This document shows positions 8,879 to 18,054 of a stretch of 64,000 nt of DNA, piece after piece (position 1 is the first letter of the stretch; the number at the start of each line of letters is the position of its first letter). Below the pieces are notes generated by a model, which searched no databases, had not been told where the DNA came from, and saw only the letters and a program-made list of their open reading frames with translations. The DNA comes from Streptomyces sp. HB132 (GTDB taxonomy: Bacteria; Actinomycetota; Actinomycetes; Streptomycetales; Streptomycetaceae): NCBI RefSeq assembly GCF_016909575.1, contig NZ_JAFBGA010000001.1, positions 310,001 through 374,000 on the forward strand, in the 5' to 3' direction. The translations under genes were made by a program, and so were the position numbers.

Positions 8879-9059
8879 CTGTACTGCAAGGGAAACCAAA
8901 CTGCAACTTGCGGGCGAGCCTAGCACGCAGTCTGCGGGGAGCGGTAGAGGGAAAGATCACTTCACCCGGATGTTTGACCGGGCCCCCTGAGAGGTGACGG
9001 ACAAGGCCTTCGCGGAGCGGTCCGGGTGCCCCGATGGCGGCTGCCGGAAGCGACAGGTC

Positions 9060-9950
<891 letters not shown>

Positions 9951-10301
9951 CGCCTCGGGCGGCGCCCTCGGACGACACGGGAATGGTGCGGAAAGAAGAT
10001 GAATCCCGTACCTTCCCGGGTCTTCCCCGGCGGCCCGCCTTTCTCCCTGACGCGTGGTTCCGGCATTCCGTTCCCGTGAATGGGGGCGAATGTCCGGAGT
10101 TCCCTCGCGGAGCCCCTCCGGCCGGAAGCCCGCACCAATAGCGGAAGTCCTCCGGAACGCCTTCCGGTCTACCTCCGGCGAAGCGGATCGGTGCGGAAGA
10201 ACGACGTATTCGCGCCTTTCCGTGTGGCGAAATCCCTGCTTCGTGCCCATAGGGGCGATATCGGCGCAAGGGGTCTCCGTGACCCCGTGGCCGGGGCGGC
10301 C
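9951..10301. other. Intergenic stretch mqnA-kinase
   Basis: About 350 bases with no supportable gene. Codon character is lost and the A+T content is somewhat higher than in the flanks. Besides the kinase promoter at its right end I see only short imperfect hairpins, for example GGGTCTCCGTGACCC near 10271-10285. Confidence 0.5.
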
Positions 10302-10307
10302 TAGGCT
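10279..10307 (+). promoter_or_regulatory. HrdB-type promoter of the membrane kinase gene
   Basis: GTGACC (10279-10284), a 17-base spacer and TAGGCT (10302-10307). The predicted transcript starts about 30 bases before the ATG and contains the AGGGGGAG ribosome site. Confidence 0.55.
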
Positions 10308-10343
10308 GCCGTCCGAGTCCCGGGGCCCACAGGGGGAGACCGC

Positions 10344-12014
10344 ATGCAGCCGCTGGAAGCCGGCGAACCGCACACCATCGGCGCCTACCGACTGCTCGGC
10401 AGACTCGGTGCGGGCGGGATGGGCCGGGTCTATCTGGGCCGCAGCGCGGGCGGACGTACCGTCGCGGTCAAGGTCGTGCACCCCCACTTCGCCCTCGACG
10501 AGCAGTTCCGCGCGCGGTTCCGGCGCGAGGTGGACGCCGCGTGGCGCCTCGGCGCGCAGTGGACGGCCCCCGTCCTGGACGCCGACCCCGACGCGGCCGT
10601 GCCGTGGGTGGCGACCGGCTACGTCGCCGGGCCACCGCTCTCCGACGCCGTCACCCGTCACGGCCCGCTGCCCGAGTACGCCGTACGGGCCCTGGGGGCC
10701 GGACTCGGCGAGGCCCTCGACGCCGTGCACGCGCACGGCCTCATCCACCGGGACGTGAAGCCGTCCAACGTCCTGCTCGCCCTCGACGGGCCGAGACTGA
10801 TCGACTTCGGCATCGCCCGGGCGCTCGGCGCCACCGTCTCCCTCACCTCCACCGGTGTCTCCGTCGGCTCGCCCGGCTACATGGCGCCGGAGCAGATCCG
10901 CGGCCTGGACATCTCCGGCGCGGCCGACGTCTTCTCCCTGGGGGCGGTCCTGGCGTACGCCGCGACCGGCAGCGCCCCCTTCGTCGGCGACTCCTCCGCC
11001 GTACTCCTCTACAAGGTCGTGCACGAGGAGCCCGAACTCGGTGAACTGGAGGGCGGGCTCCGGGAGCTGGTGGCCGCGTGCCTCGACAAGGACCCCGCCG
11101 AACGGCCCGCCCCCGCCGAGCTCGCCCGCAGGCTGGCACCCGGCGGGGCCGCGGCGCTGATGTCGCCCGGCTGGCTGCCGGGCCCGCTGGTGCGTGAGGT
11201 CAGCAGGTCGGCGGTGGCCCTGCTGGACCTGGAACCGCAGGACGAGCCGGTGCGGTCGGGGCCGGTGCCCTTCAGCAACGCGTCCCTGGGGAGCGCGGCG
11301 CCCGGCGCCTTCGGGCCGCCGCCCCCGTCCGCCCCGCCGCGGACAGGCCCGGAGACGACGGGGGAGCGGGGCCCCGGCGCCCGGATCGCCCTCGCCGTGG
11401 ACACCGGACCGCAGTCCGGCACACGCCGGGGGCGGCGGGTCAGCTGCACCGTCGCGCTGGCCGTCGCGGGCGCGCTCGCCGCGGTGACCGTCGGCGCCGC
11501 GACGCTGGGGGACATGTTCCCGGGCGGTGACAGCGACAGCGACAGCGGCCGCGGCAACGACGCCGCGCAGCCCCCGGCGGCCACGGCGTCGCGGCACCCG
11601 ACGTCCGGCGCACCGGAGACCCCCGCGGGGTCCGCGCCCGTGAGCACGTTGCCCGAGGTGTTCGCCGGCACCTGGAAGGGCCCCACGACCGAGCGCAGCG
11701 GCGCACCGCACGGCACACTCACCGCCGTGTTCGTCGAGGGGAAGAAGGGGGAGGAGGTGGCCCGGCTGTCGTACAGGTTCGACGCGCTCGGAACGACCGT
11801 CGTCTGCAAGGGCATCGGAACCCTTTCCTCCGGCACGGCCACCGAGGTGAAGATCCGGGAGCGCGCCGACCCGGACGCCCGCACCGGCGCGATGTGCACC
11901 GGCGGCGAGGCCGACCTGGTCTTCACCCTCGCTCCCGACGGCACCCTGCGCTACGCGTCCCACGAGGAGGCCGCGGGCAAGCCGAAGGGCACACTCACCC
12001 GGTCCGGCGGCTGA
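10344..12014 (+). CDS. Membrane-anchored Ser/Thr protein kinase with extracellular domain
   Basis: 556 residues, ATG behind AGGGGGAG. The kinase domain covers residues about 14-275, with LGAGGMG glycine loop at 21-27, Lys43 (VAVKVV), HRDVKPSN, DFG and APEQ, all catalytic residues present. A Pro/Ser linker and one transmembrane helix (about 365-385, CTVALAVAGALAAVTVGAA) lead to a Ser/Asp-rich spacer. The extracytoplasmic domain is about 130 residues, beginning LPEVFAGTWKGPTTERSG, and looks like a beta-rich lipocalin-like ligand sensor; its ligand is unknown. The N-terminal domain resembles AfsK closely but there is no propeller. It sits between mqnA and mqnC, an arrangement I recall from other streptomycetes, so a link to respiratory quinone status is possible but only inferred. 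Confidence 0.9.
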   Translation: MQPLEAGEPHTIGAYRLLGRLGAGGMGRVYLGRSAGGRTVAVKVVHPHFALDEQFRARFRREVDAAWRLGAQWTAPVLDADPDAAVPWVATGYVAGPPLSDAVTRHGPLPEYAVRALGAGLGEALDAVHAHGLIHRDVKPSNVLLALDGPRLIDFGIARALGATVSLTSTGVSVGSPGYMAPEQIRGLDISGAADVFSLGAVLAYAATGSAPFVGDSSAVLLYKVVHEEPELGELEGGLRELVAACLDKDPAERPAPAELARRLAPGGAAALMSPGWLPGPLVREVSRSAVALLDLEPQDEPVRSGPVPFSNASLGSAAPGAFGPPPPSAPPRTGPETTGERGPGARIALAVDTGPQSGTRRGRRVSCTVALAVAGALAAVTVGAATLGDMFPGGDSDSDSGRGNDAAQPPAATASRHPTSGAPETPAGSAPVSTLPEVFAGTWKGPTTERSGAPHGTLTAVFVEGKKGEEVARLSYRFDALGTTVVCKGIGTLSSGTATEVKIRERADPDARTGAMCTGGEADLVFTLAPDGTLRYASHEEAAGKPKGTLTRSGG

Positions 12015-12038
12015 CCCCGGCAGGGGCTGGCGTAGGCT
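12011..12038 (+). promoter_or_regulatory. Promoter of mqnC
   Basis: CTGACC (12011-12016) overlapping the kinase stop codon, a 16-base spacer, then TAGGCT (12033-12038). It would give mqnC its own transcript with a leader of about 40 bases carrying a GAAAGG ribosome site. Confidence 0.5.
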
Positions 12039-12086
12039 GGATCGGTCCGTCGATCCGCAGAGAAACCGCCGAAAGGTGACAGCCCG

Positions 12087-13286
12087 GTGACCGAGAAGGC
12101 CGACCTCCAGCCCGTCCTCGACCGCGCCGCCGAAGGCGGGCGGATCTCCCCGGAGGAGGCGCTCGACCTGTACAGGTCGGCACCGCTGCACGCGCTGGGG
12201 GCAGCGGCCGACGCCGTACGCCGCCGCCGCTACGCCGGTACGGAGCACATCGCGACGTACATCATCGAGCGCAACATCAACTACACCAACGTGTGCGTCA
12301 CGGCCTGCAAGTTCTGCGCGTTCTACGCGGCGCCCAAGGACACGGCCAAGGGCTGGTCCCGCGACCTCGACGACATCCTGCGCCGCTGCGCGGAGACCGT
12401 CGAGCTGGGCGGCACCCAGATCATGTTCCAGGGCGGCCACCACCCGGACTACGGCGTCGAGTACTACGAGGAGCACTTCTCCGCGATCAAGAAGGCGTTC
12501 CCGCAGCTGGTCATCCACTCGCTGGGCGCCTCCGAGATCGAGCACATGGCCCGGATCTCCGGCGTCTCCGCGAAGGAGGCGATCGAGCGGATCCACGCGG
12601 CCGGTCTCGACTCCTTCGCCGGTGCCGGCGCCGAACTGCTGCCCGCCCGGCCGCGCACGGCGATCGCCCCGCTCAAGGAGTCCGGCGAGCGCTGGCTGGA
12701 GATCATGGAGATCGCCCACGGCCTCGGTGTCGAGTCCACCTCCACCATGCTGATGGGAACCGGCGAGACCAACGCCGAGCGCATCGAGCACCTGCGGATG
12801 ATCCGCGACCTGCAGGACCGCACGGGCGGCTTCCGCGCGTTCATCCCGTACACCTACCAGCCGGAGAACAACAAGCTGAAGGGACAGACGCAGGCCACGC
12901 TCTTCGAGTACCTGCGGATGATCGCCATCGCCCGCCTGTTCCTCGACAACGTCGCCCACATCCAGGGCTCCTGGCTGACCACCGGCAAGGAGGTCGGTCA
13001 GCTCTCCCTCCACTACGGCGCGGACGACCTCGGCTCGATCATGCTGGAGGAGAACGTCGTCTCCTCGGCCGGCGCCAAGCACCGCTCGAACCGGCTCGAG
13101 ATCATCGACCTGATCCGCAAGGCGGGGCGCGTCCCCGCCCAGCGCGCCACGACCTACGAGCACCTGGTCGTCCACGACGACCCGGCGAACGACCCGGTCG
13201 ACGAGCGTGTGGTCTCGCACATCTCCTCCACGGCGATCGCAGGCGGCACCGCGCACCCGGAGCTGAAGCTCCTCGACGCCAACTGA
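12087..13286 (+). CDS. mqnC: MqnC, dehypoxanthine futalosine cyclase (radical SAM)
   Basis: 399 residues, GTG start behind GAAAGG. A radical-SAM iron-sulfur motif C-x3-C-x2-C is formed by Cys70, Cys74 and Cys77 in CVTACKFC. MqnC cyclises dehypoxanthine futalosine to cyclic DHFL, building the second ring of the naphthoquinone. Family hallmarks include HIATYIIERNINYTN before the cluster, the SAM-contacting GGTQIMFQGGHHPD loop, and the C-terminal GGTAHPELK. It is in the same gene run as mqnA and ends seven bases before the small amidohydrolase-like gene, so the two are probably cotranscribed. Confidence 0.95.
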   Translation: MTEKADLQPVLDRAAEGGRISPEEALDLYRSAPLHALGAAADAVRRRRYAGTEHIATYIIERNINYTNVCVTACKFCAFYAAPKDTAKGWSRDLDDILRRCAETVELGGTQIMFQGGHHPDYGVEYYEEHFSAIKKAFPQLVIHSLGASEIEHMARISGVSAKEAIERIHAAGLDSFAGAGAELLPARPRTAIAPLKESGERWLEIMEIAHGLGVESTSTMLMGTGETNAERIEHLRMIRDLQDRTGGFRAFIPYTYQPENNKLKGQTQATLFEYLRMIAIARLFLDNVAHIQGSWLTTGKEVGQLSLHYGADDLGSIMLEENVVSSAGAKHRSNRLEIIDLIRKAGRVPAQRATTYEHLVVHDDPANDPVDERVVSHISSTAIAGGTAHPELKLLDAN

Positions 13287-13293
13287 GCCACCG

Positions 13294-13938
13294 GTGCTGA
13301 CCGTTCACGCCGCGCCGCTGGTCCTTCCGGTCGGCGCGGCAGGCGTCGGCGGCGGCGCCGTCGCCGTGGACGGCGACCGGATCGTGGCCCTCGGGCCGTA
13401 CGAACAGGTCGTGGACGCCCACCCGTCGGCCCGGGTCCGGCAGTGGCCGGGCGTCCTCACCCCGGGGCTGCGCCAGTGGGACGGCCTCCCGCTGCTGACC
13501 CGCTGCTACCACCCCGACCCGCGCGAGGCGGACGAACTCGGCGAAGAGCCCCTGGCCGGAGCCGAGTTCGAGCGCCTCGCCGGGCAGCTGGACGGGCCCC
13601 GCCGGGCCGGCAGCGTACGGCGCGGACTGCAGCGCATGCTGCGCCACGGCACCACGCATCTCGCGGTCGGCGCCGCCGAACCCGCCGTACGCACCGCCGT
13701 GCGCCGCGCGGGTCTGGCGGAGGTCCCGCCCGCCGGGGCCCCCGCGGGCGGGCCGAGCCTGGACCCCTTCGTGCGCGGACGCGACCTGCCGGGCTCCGTG
13801 TACGGCCCGCTCGCCGTCGGCGGCCGCGCGGACCTCGCGGTCTTCGACGTGCCGGACGAGGCGGCCCTGTGCGCGGCGGGGGCTGCGACCTGTGTGGCCA
13901 CGGTGCTCGGTGGGCGGCTGGTGTACCGGCGGCGCTGA
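13294..13938 (+). CDS. Shrunken amidohydrolase-like protein lacking the metal site
   Basis: 214 residues, GTG start seven bases after mqnC. The N-terminus is the composite beta-domain of amidohydrolases (GGAVAVDGDRIVALGPYE) and runs into VLTPGLRQWDG, where active enzymes have PGL-x-N-x-H-x-H; both metal-binding His are absent. A short middle part (LQRMLRHGTTHLAVG) recalls the S-G-T-T strand. The chain then jumps to the C-terminal return strand YGPLAVGGRADLAVFD. Most of the catalytic barrel is thus missing from a fold normally above 400 residues. Databases tend to call such proteins imidazolonepropionase-like. Aminodeoxyfutalosine deaminase of the same pathway is an amidohydrolase, so this could be a retired or regulatory relative. 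Catalysis is unlikely; the role is unknown. Confidence 0.75.
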   Translation: MLTVHAAPLVLPVGAAGVGGGAVAVDGDRIVALGPYEQVVDAHPSARVRQWPGVLTPGLRQWDGLPLLTRCYHPDPREADELGEEPLAGAEFERLAGQLDGPRRAGSVRRGLQRMLRHGTTHLAVGAAEPAVRTAVRRAGLAEVPPAGAPAGGPSLDPFVRGRDLPGSVYGPLAVGGRADLAVFDVPDEAALCAAGAATCVATVLGGRLVYRRR

Positions 13939-14035
13939 GCCCGCCATCAGGTGGCGTTCATCCGCCGGGGCCGCCTCCCGTGGCGTTTCGGGACGCCGGG
14001 ACTGCCTCCCGTGGCTTCGAGGGCAGTGGTGCCGC

Positions 14036-14086
14036 CTTCCCGGGGAGTGTCAGGACCACGCGCCGCGGTTCCGGCTCCCCGGGAAG
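14036..14086. terminator. Inverted repeat between convergent genes
   Basis: CTTCCCGGGGAG (14036-14047) pairs with CTCCCCGGGAAG (14075-14086), a perfect 12-bp stem with a 27-base loop. It lies between the amidohydrolase-like gene and the end of the DUF3152 gene. The same gap holds a direct repeat GCCTCCCGTGGC (13973 and 14004). Confidence 0.5.
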
Positions 14087-14100
14087 CCCCGGCGGTGTCC

Positions 14101-15036
14101 TCACGGCACGGACGGCCCTCCCAGGTAGCGGCCGTTCCCGTCGTACGGCCAGGCGTTGGACGTGCAGCCCTTCAGCCCCTTGATCTGCTGCATCATGGCG
14201 GGGGCCGGCTTGCCGGGGCCGGGGCAGGTCTCGTGGCCGTGGCCCAGCCAGTGGCCCACCTCGTGATTGATGATCAGCGCCCGGTACTCCGACGCGGGAC
14301 CGTCGAACGTCGGTGAACCCAGCTGCCACCGGGCCAGGTTGACCATGACGTTCTCCCCGCCGCGGCAGTTCACCTCGCCCCGGGTGTTCAGCCCGTACTG
14401 CCCGCAGAGCCGGTCGGTGGTCTTCGGCGTCCCGATCCGGATCACCAGCCCGGCCGGTCCGTCGGCGACCTGGCGGAAGGTGCGGCTTCCGTTTTTGCCC
14501 CAGCCCCGCGGGTCGGCGAGTATCTCCGCGATGTCCTCCGCCGCGCTGTCCGGATCCACTCCGATGCCGTCCTCCACCTCGACGCGGTAGCGGCTGCCCC
14601 CGCCTTTGGACGAGACGCCCTCGCGCGCCACGGTGAAGACGCCGGGGCCCGAGGCCGGTACGGAGTCCGGGTCGACGGACTCCTCGTCCCGCGAGCCCTC
14701 TGGCGACTTCGAGGCCTTCTGGCTCGGCGACGGCTTCGGCGAAGCCGACGCCTCGGGTGTGACGGGGGCCGACGACGAGGGTGATCCCGTCCCCGGGGGC
14801 CGGGCCGGCTCACGGTCGGCCGCGAGCGCGGAGCCGTCGTCCTGCCACGGCGGGGCGACGTAGAGGAACGCCGCCGCGGCCACCGACGCGAACACGGCGC
14901 CGGCCAGGGCCGTCCGTCTTCGCCGCAGCTGTCTTCGGCGGGCCATGGCCCGCTTCCGGGAACGTGTGCGTAAGGCCCGCGATCCCGGGGCGGGCGCACC
15001 GGCCCGCCGTATTCGCTCTGTGTCTCCACTGTGCAT
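14101..15036 (-). CDS. DUF3152 protein, membrane-anchored metzincin-like metalloprotease
   Basis: 311 residues from ATG at 15036; an internal ATG at 14946 is an alternative start. A basic N-terminus precedes one transmembrane or uncleaved signal helix ([20 protein letters not shown]), then a Pro/Ser/Lys-rich linker and a C-terminal domain of about 180 residues facing outward. That domain contains [11 protein letters not shown], which matches the zinc motif H-E-x2-H-x2-G-x2-H (His258, Glu259, His262, His268). Four Cys in the domain could pair as disulfides. The family is annotated only as DUF3152; a protease function follows from the motif and is not demonstrated. It is convergent with the mqnC cluster. 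Confidence 0.8.
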   Translation of the reverse strand: MHSGDTERIRRAGAPAPGSRALRTRSRKRAMARRRQLRRRRTALAGAVFASVAAAAFLYVAPPWQDDGSALAADREPARPPGTGSPSSSAPVTPEASASPKPSPSQKASKSPEGSRDEESVDPDSVPASGPGVFTVAREGVSSKGGGSRYRVEVEDGIGVDPDSAAEDIAEILADPRGWGKNGSRTFRQVADGPAGLVIRIGTPKTTDRLCGQYGLNTRGEVNCRGGENVMVNLARWQLGSPTFDGPASEYRALIINHEVGHWLGHGHETCPGPGKPAPAMMQQIKGLKGCTSNAWPYDGNGRYLGGPSVP

Positions 15037-15407
15037 GTTCCGGTAAGTATCCGTGGTCTCGATGTGGTCGTCCAGGTCGTTTGGATCATCCGGCCCGCAC
15101 GCTGACCTGCTGCTCGAGCACCGGGTGCCGGTCCGCGTACCTCGCGAGACGTCCAGCAGTCCGCCCCCCCCGTATCCCGCCCAGGAGTTGCCGGGCGGAC
15201 GCCGGTGCGGAAACCCCTTTCTCCTCTCCCGGTGAGACGCGGATCAGGGGGGTGCTGTTCCAGAAAGCCGAAGGCGATCGAAGGCCAGGGTGTCCCGCGG
15301 TCGTCCGGACGACGTGTACGCCACCGAGCGGGCGCATCCGGGCCCGAAGTCCGCAGCCGTCCCACGCCGCCGCGAGAGACGGGGAGCGGGGCTGCTTGAA
15401 TGGGAGG
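15037..15407. other. Intergenic stretch upstream of menG
   Basis: About 370 bases between the divergent DUF3152 gene and menG. I find no gene with convincing codon bias. It contains a run of eight C (15164-15171) and, on the minus strand, a TACTTA element seven bases from the DUF3152 ATG that could serve as a -10 box. No convincing operator or RNA element is seen. Confidence 0.45.
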
Positions 15408-16100
15408 GTGACCCGAGCATCCCTGGACAAGCAGCCGCACGAAGTCGCCTCGATGTTCGACGACGTGGCGGCGAACTACGACCTCACCAACGACGTGCTG
15501 TCGCTCGGACAGGCGCGGCTCTGGCGCAAGGAGGTCGCCCGGGCCGTCGACGCCCGACCGGCCCAGAAGATCCTCGACCTGGCGGCCGGGACCGCGACGT
15601 CCTCGCAGCCGTTCGCGCGGGCCGGTGCCTACGTGGTGCCCTGCGACTTCTCGATCGGGATGCTCCGGGTCGGCAAGGAACGCCACCCGTGGATGCCGTT
15701 CACCGCGGGCGACGGCACGAAGCTCCCGTTCAAGGACGAGACCTTCGACGCGGTCACCATCTCCTTCGGGCTCCGCAACATCCAGGACACCGGTGCCGCG
15801 CTCAGCGAGCTGTACCGGGTCACCAGGCGCGGTGGCCGTGTCGTGATCTGCGAGTTCTCCCAGCCGACGTGGGCGCCCTTCCGGACCGTCTACACCGAGT
15901 ACCTGATGCGCGCGCTGCCGCCGGTCGCGCGGGCCGTGTCCTCCAACCCGGACGCCTACGTCTACCTCGCCGAGTCGATCCGCGCCTGGCCCGACCAGGC
16001 CGGCCTCGCGACGCTGCTGCAGAAGGCCGGCTGGTCGGACGTCGCCTGGCGCAACCTCACCGGCGGAGTGGTGGCACTCCACCGGGGCGTGCGCGCCTGA
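15408..16100 (+). CDS. menG: MenG/UbiE, demethylmenaquinone C-methyltransferase
   Basis: 230 residues from the GTG at 15408, directly behind GGGAGG; upstream in-frame sequence lacks family similarity. This is a class I SAM methyltransferase. UbiE/COQ5 signatures are [18 protein letters not shown] near the N-terminus, motif [12 protein letters not shown], and [15 protein letters not shown] with [14 protein letters not shown]. It methylates demethylmenaquinone to menaquinone, the last ring modification. It lies beside the probable quinone-tail reductase and downstream of mqnA/mqnC, completing the quinone theme. It is convergent with the GNAT gene, stops 13 bases apart. Confidence 0.95.
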   Translation: MTRASLDKQPHEVASMFDDVAANYDLTNDVLSLGQARLWRKEVARAVDARPAQKILDLAAGTATSSQPFARAGAYVVPCDFSIGMLRVGKERHPWMPFTAGDGTKLPFKDETFDAVTISFGLRNIQDTGAALSELYRVTRRGGRVVICEFSQPTWAPFRTVYTEYLMRALPPVARAVSSNPDAYVYLAESIRAWPDQAGLATLLQKAGWSDVAWRNLTGGVVALHRGVRA

Positions 16101-16113
16101 CTCCGCGAGGGGC

Positions 16114-16632
16114 TCAGAGTTCCAGCCGGAAGCAGTACGCCTCCTGATCCGACACCGGACTCGTGTACGTCTCGGCCTGCCGCATGCCGAGACGTACGGC
16201 CACCGCCACCGACCGGGCGTTCCGCGTGTTGATCATCGCCACGACCTCCGGCACACCGAGCGCCCTCATCCGCTCCAGCGTGACGTGTGCGGCGGCGGTC
16301 GCGTAACCGTGCCCCCAGGAGGCCCTGCCCAGCCGCCAGCCGATCTCGACCTCGCCCACCGGGCCGAACGACGTGTGCGGCCAGGGCTGGGCGCCCGTGA
16401 AGCCGAGCACCGCGCCGGTGTCGTCGAGTACCGTCCACAGACAGTGGCCGAGCTCGGCGTCGTGTCGGCGCTGCCGGGCGGTCAACTCCTCGTACACGGA
16501 GTACTCCGCCCTGCGGCCGCCGTGGAACTCCATGACCTCCGGATCGTCGAACACCCGGTACCAGGCCAGGGCGTCCTCGTCGGTGGGGACGCGCAGATGT
16601 ACGGACGGGGTCGAGCCAGGTGCGTGCGTCAT
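16114..16632 (-). CDS. GNAT family N-acetyltransferase (RimJ/RimL type)
   Basis: 172 residues, ATG at 16632 preceded by GGGAG. A single Acetyltransf_3 domain is present: VHLRVPTDEDALAWYRVFDDPEVMEF at the start, beta-strand VLGFTGAQPWPH, and the acetyl-CoA loop GRASWGHGYATAAA, followed by MINTRNARSVAVAVRLGM. Such enzymes acetylate ribosomal protein N-termini, small amines or antibiotics, and the acceptor cannot be inferred. It is divergent from the geranylgeranyl-reductase gene. Confidence 0.85.
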   Translation of the reverse strand: MTHAPGSTPSVHLRVPTDEDALAWYRVFDDPEVMEFHGGRRAEYSVYEELTARQRRHDAELGHCLWTVLDDTGAVLGFTGAQPWPHTSFGPVGEVEIGWRLGRASWGHGYATAAAHVTLERMRALGVPEVVAMINTRNARSVAVAVRLGMRQAETYTSPVSDQEAYCFRLEL

Positions 16633-16729
16633 CGGGGAGCCCTTCGGGAGGTTGATCAGCAGGCACCCATAGACTGCACGCGACATGTGCCGCGCGGCAC
16701 GCGAATTCGAGTCTTCGGGAGATCCGACC

Positions 16730-18013
16730 GTGACCGAGCCCCTCTCCGAACACAGCGCGGACGTGATCGTCGTCGGAGCGGGCCCAGCCGGCTCCACGAC
16801 CGCGTACTACCTCGCCAAGGCCGGACTCGACGTCCTCCTCCTGGAGAAGACGGCCTTCCCGCGTGAGAAGGTCTGCGGCGACGGTCTCACCCCGCGCGCC
16901 ACCAAGCAGCTCGTCTCCATGGGCATCGACATCTCCGAAGAGGCCGGCTGGCTGCGCAACAAGGGCCTGCGCATCATCGGCGGCGGCGTCCGCCTCCAGC
17001 TGGACTGGCCGGACCTCGCCTCCTACCCGGACTACGGTCTGGTCCGCAAGCGTGACGACTTCGACGAGCAGCTGGCCCGTCAGGCGCAGAAGGCAGGCGC
17101 GCGACTGTACGAGCGCTGCAACGTCGGGGAACCGGTCAAGGACGAGCGCACCGGCCGCATCACCGGCGTCCACGCGAAGCTCGGCGAGGAGAAGACCCCG
17201 GTCACCTTCCACGCCCCGCTCGTCGTCGCCGCCGACGGCAACTCCACCCGGCTCTCCCTCCACATGGGCCTGCACCGCCGCGAGGACCGCCCGATGGGCG
17301 TCGCGGTCCGCACGTACTTCACCTCGCCCCGCCACGACGACGACTACCTGGAGTCGTGGCTGGAGCTCTGGGACCGGCGCGGCGCCGAGGACCGCCTGCT
17401 GCCCGGCTACGGCTGGATCTTCGGCATGGGGGACGGCACGTCCAACGTCGGTCTGGGCATCCTCAACTCCTCGGCGGCCTTCAAGGAGCTCGACTGGCGC
17501 GAGGTGCTCAAGGCGTGGTGCGCTTCCATGCCGGAGGACTGGGGCTACACCCCCGAGAACATGACGATGCCGATCCGCGGTGCCGCACTCCCGATGGCCT
17601 TCAACCGCCAGCCGCACTACACCAAGGGCCTGCTGCTCGTCGGGGACGCGGGCGGACTGGTCAACCCGTTCAACGGCGAGGGCATCGCGTACGCCATGGA
17701 GTCGGGCCAGATCGCCGCGGACGTCATCGTCCAGGCCCACGCCCGTGCCACCCCGGCGCAGCGGGAACTGGCCCTGCAGCACTACCCGAAGATCCTGAAG
17801 GACACCTACGGCGGTTACTACACGCTGGGCCGCGCCTTCGTGAAGATGATCGGGAACCCGCAGGTCATGAAGATCGCCACCCAGCGCGGTCTGACCCACC
17901 CGCTCCTGATGAAGTTCACGCTGAAGATGCTCGCCAACCTCACCGACCCGACGGGCGGCGACGCCATGGACCGCATCATCAACGGCCTCTCGAAGGTGGC
18001 GCCCAAGGCCTGA
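16730..18013 (+). CDS. Geranylgeranyl-reductase-family flavoprotein, probable menaquinone tail reductase
   Basis: 427 residues from the GTG at 16730 behind GGGAGA; an upstream in-frame ATG at 16685 lacks a good ribosome site. The N-terminal FAD-binding motif is GAGPAGS at 16-22. The family's P-x4-C-G-D-G motif appears as PREKVCGDGLTP, and the second FAD motif as LLVGDAGGLVNPFNGEGI. Members saturate double bonds in isoprenoid chains; mycobacterial MenJ reduces one unit of menaquinone. Streptomycetes carry partly hydrogenated MK-9, and menG and nuo genes are adjacent, so menaquinone reduction is the best inference. Archaeal-type lipid reduction is unlikely here. A TAGACT -10-like box lies at 16670-16675. 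Confidence 0.88.
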   Translation: MTEPLSEHSADVIVVGAGPAGSTTAYYLAKAGLDVLLLEKTAFPREKVCGDGLTPRATKQLVSMGIDISEEAGWLRNKGLRIIGGGVRLQLDWPDLASYPDYGLVRKRDDFDEQLARQAQKAGARLYERCNVGEPVKDERTGRITGVHAKLGEEKTPVTFHAPLVVAADGNSTRLSLHMGLHRREDRPMGVAVRTYFTSPRHDDDYLESWLELWDRRGAEDRLLPGYGWIFGMGDGTSNVGLGILNSSAAFKELDWREVLKAWCASMPEDWGYTPENMTMPIRGAALPMAFNRQPHYTKGLLLVGDAGGLVNPFNGEGIAYAMESGQIAADVIVQAHARATPAQRELALQHYPKILKDTYGGYYTLGRAFVKMIGNPQVMKIATQRGLTHPLLMKFTLKMLANLTDPTGGDAMDRIINGLSKVAPKA

Positions 18014-18042
18014 CCGCCGACGCCCGGCCGCCCGCGCTGCGA

Positions 18043-18048
18043 TAGGTT
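18043..18048 (+). promoter_or_regulatory. -10 box, probable leaderless promoter of the mannosyltransferase gene
   Basis: TAGGTT ends six bases before the ATG at 18055, and there is no ribosome site between them. That is leaderless geometry. Confidence 0.45.
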
Positions 18049-18054
18049 CGGACC

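Noticed and set aside
15037..15407. Small gene or frameshifted remnant around the run of eight C upstream of menG
   Set aside because: Short open frames exist on both strands but none has a ribosome site plus codon bias, and no family similarity could be seen.
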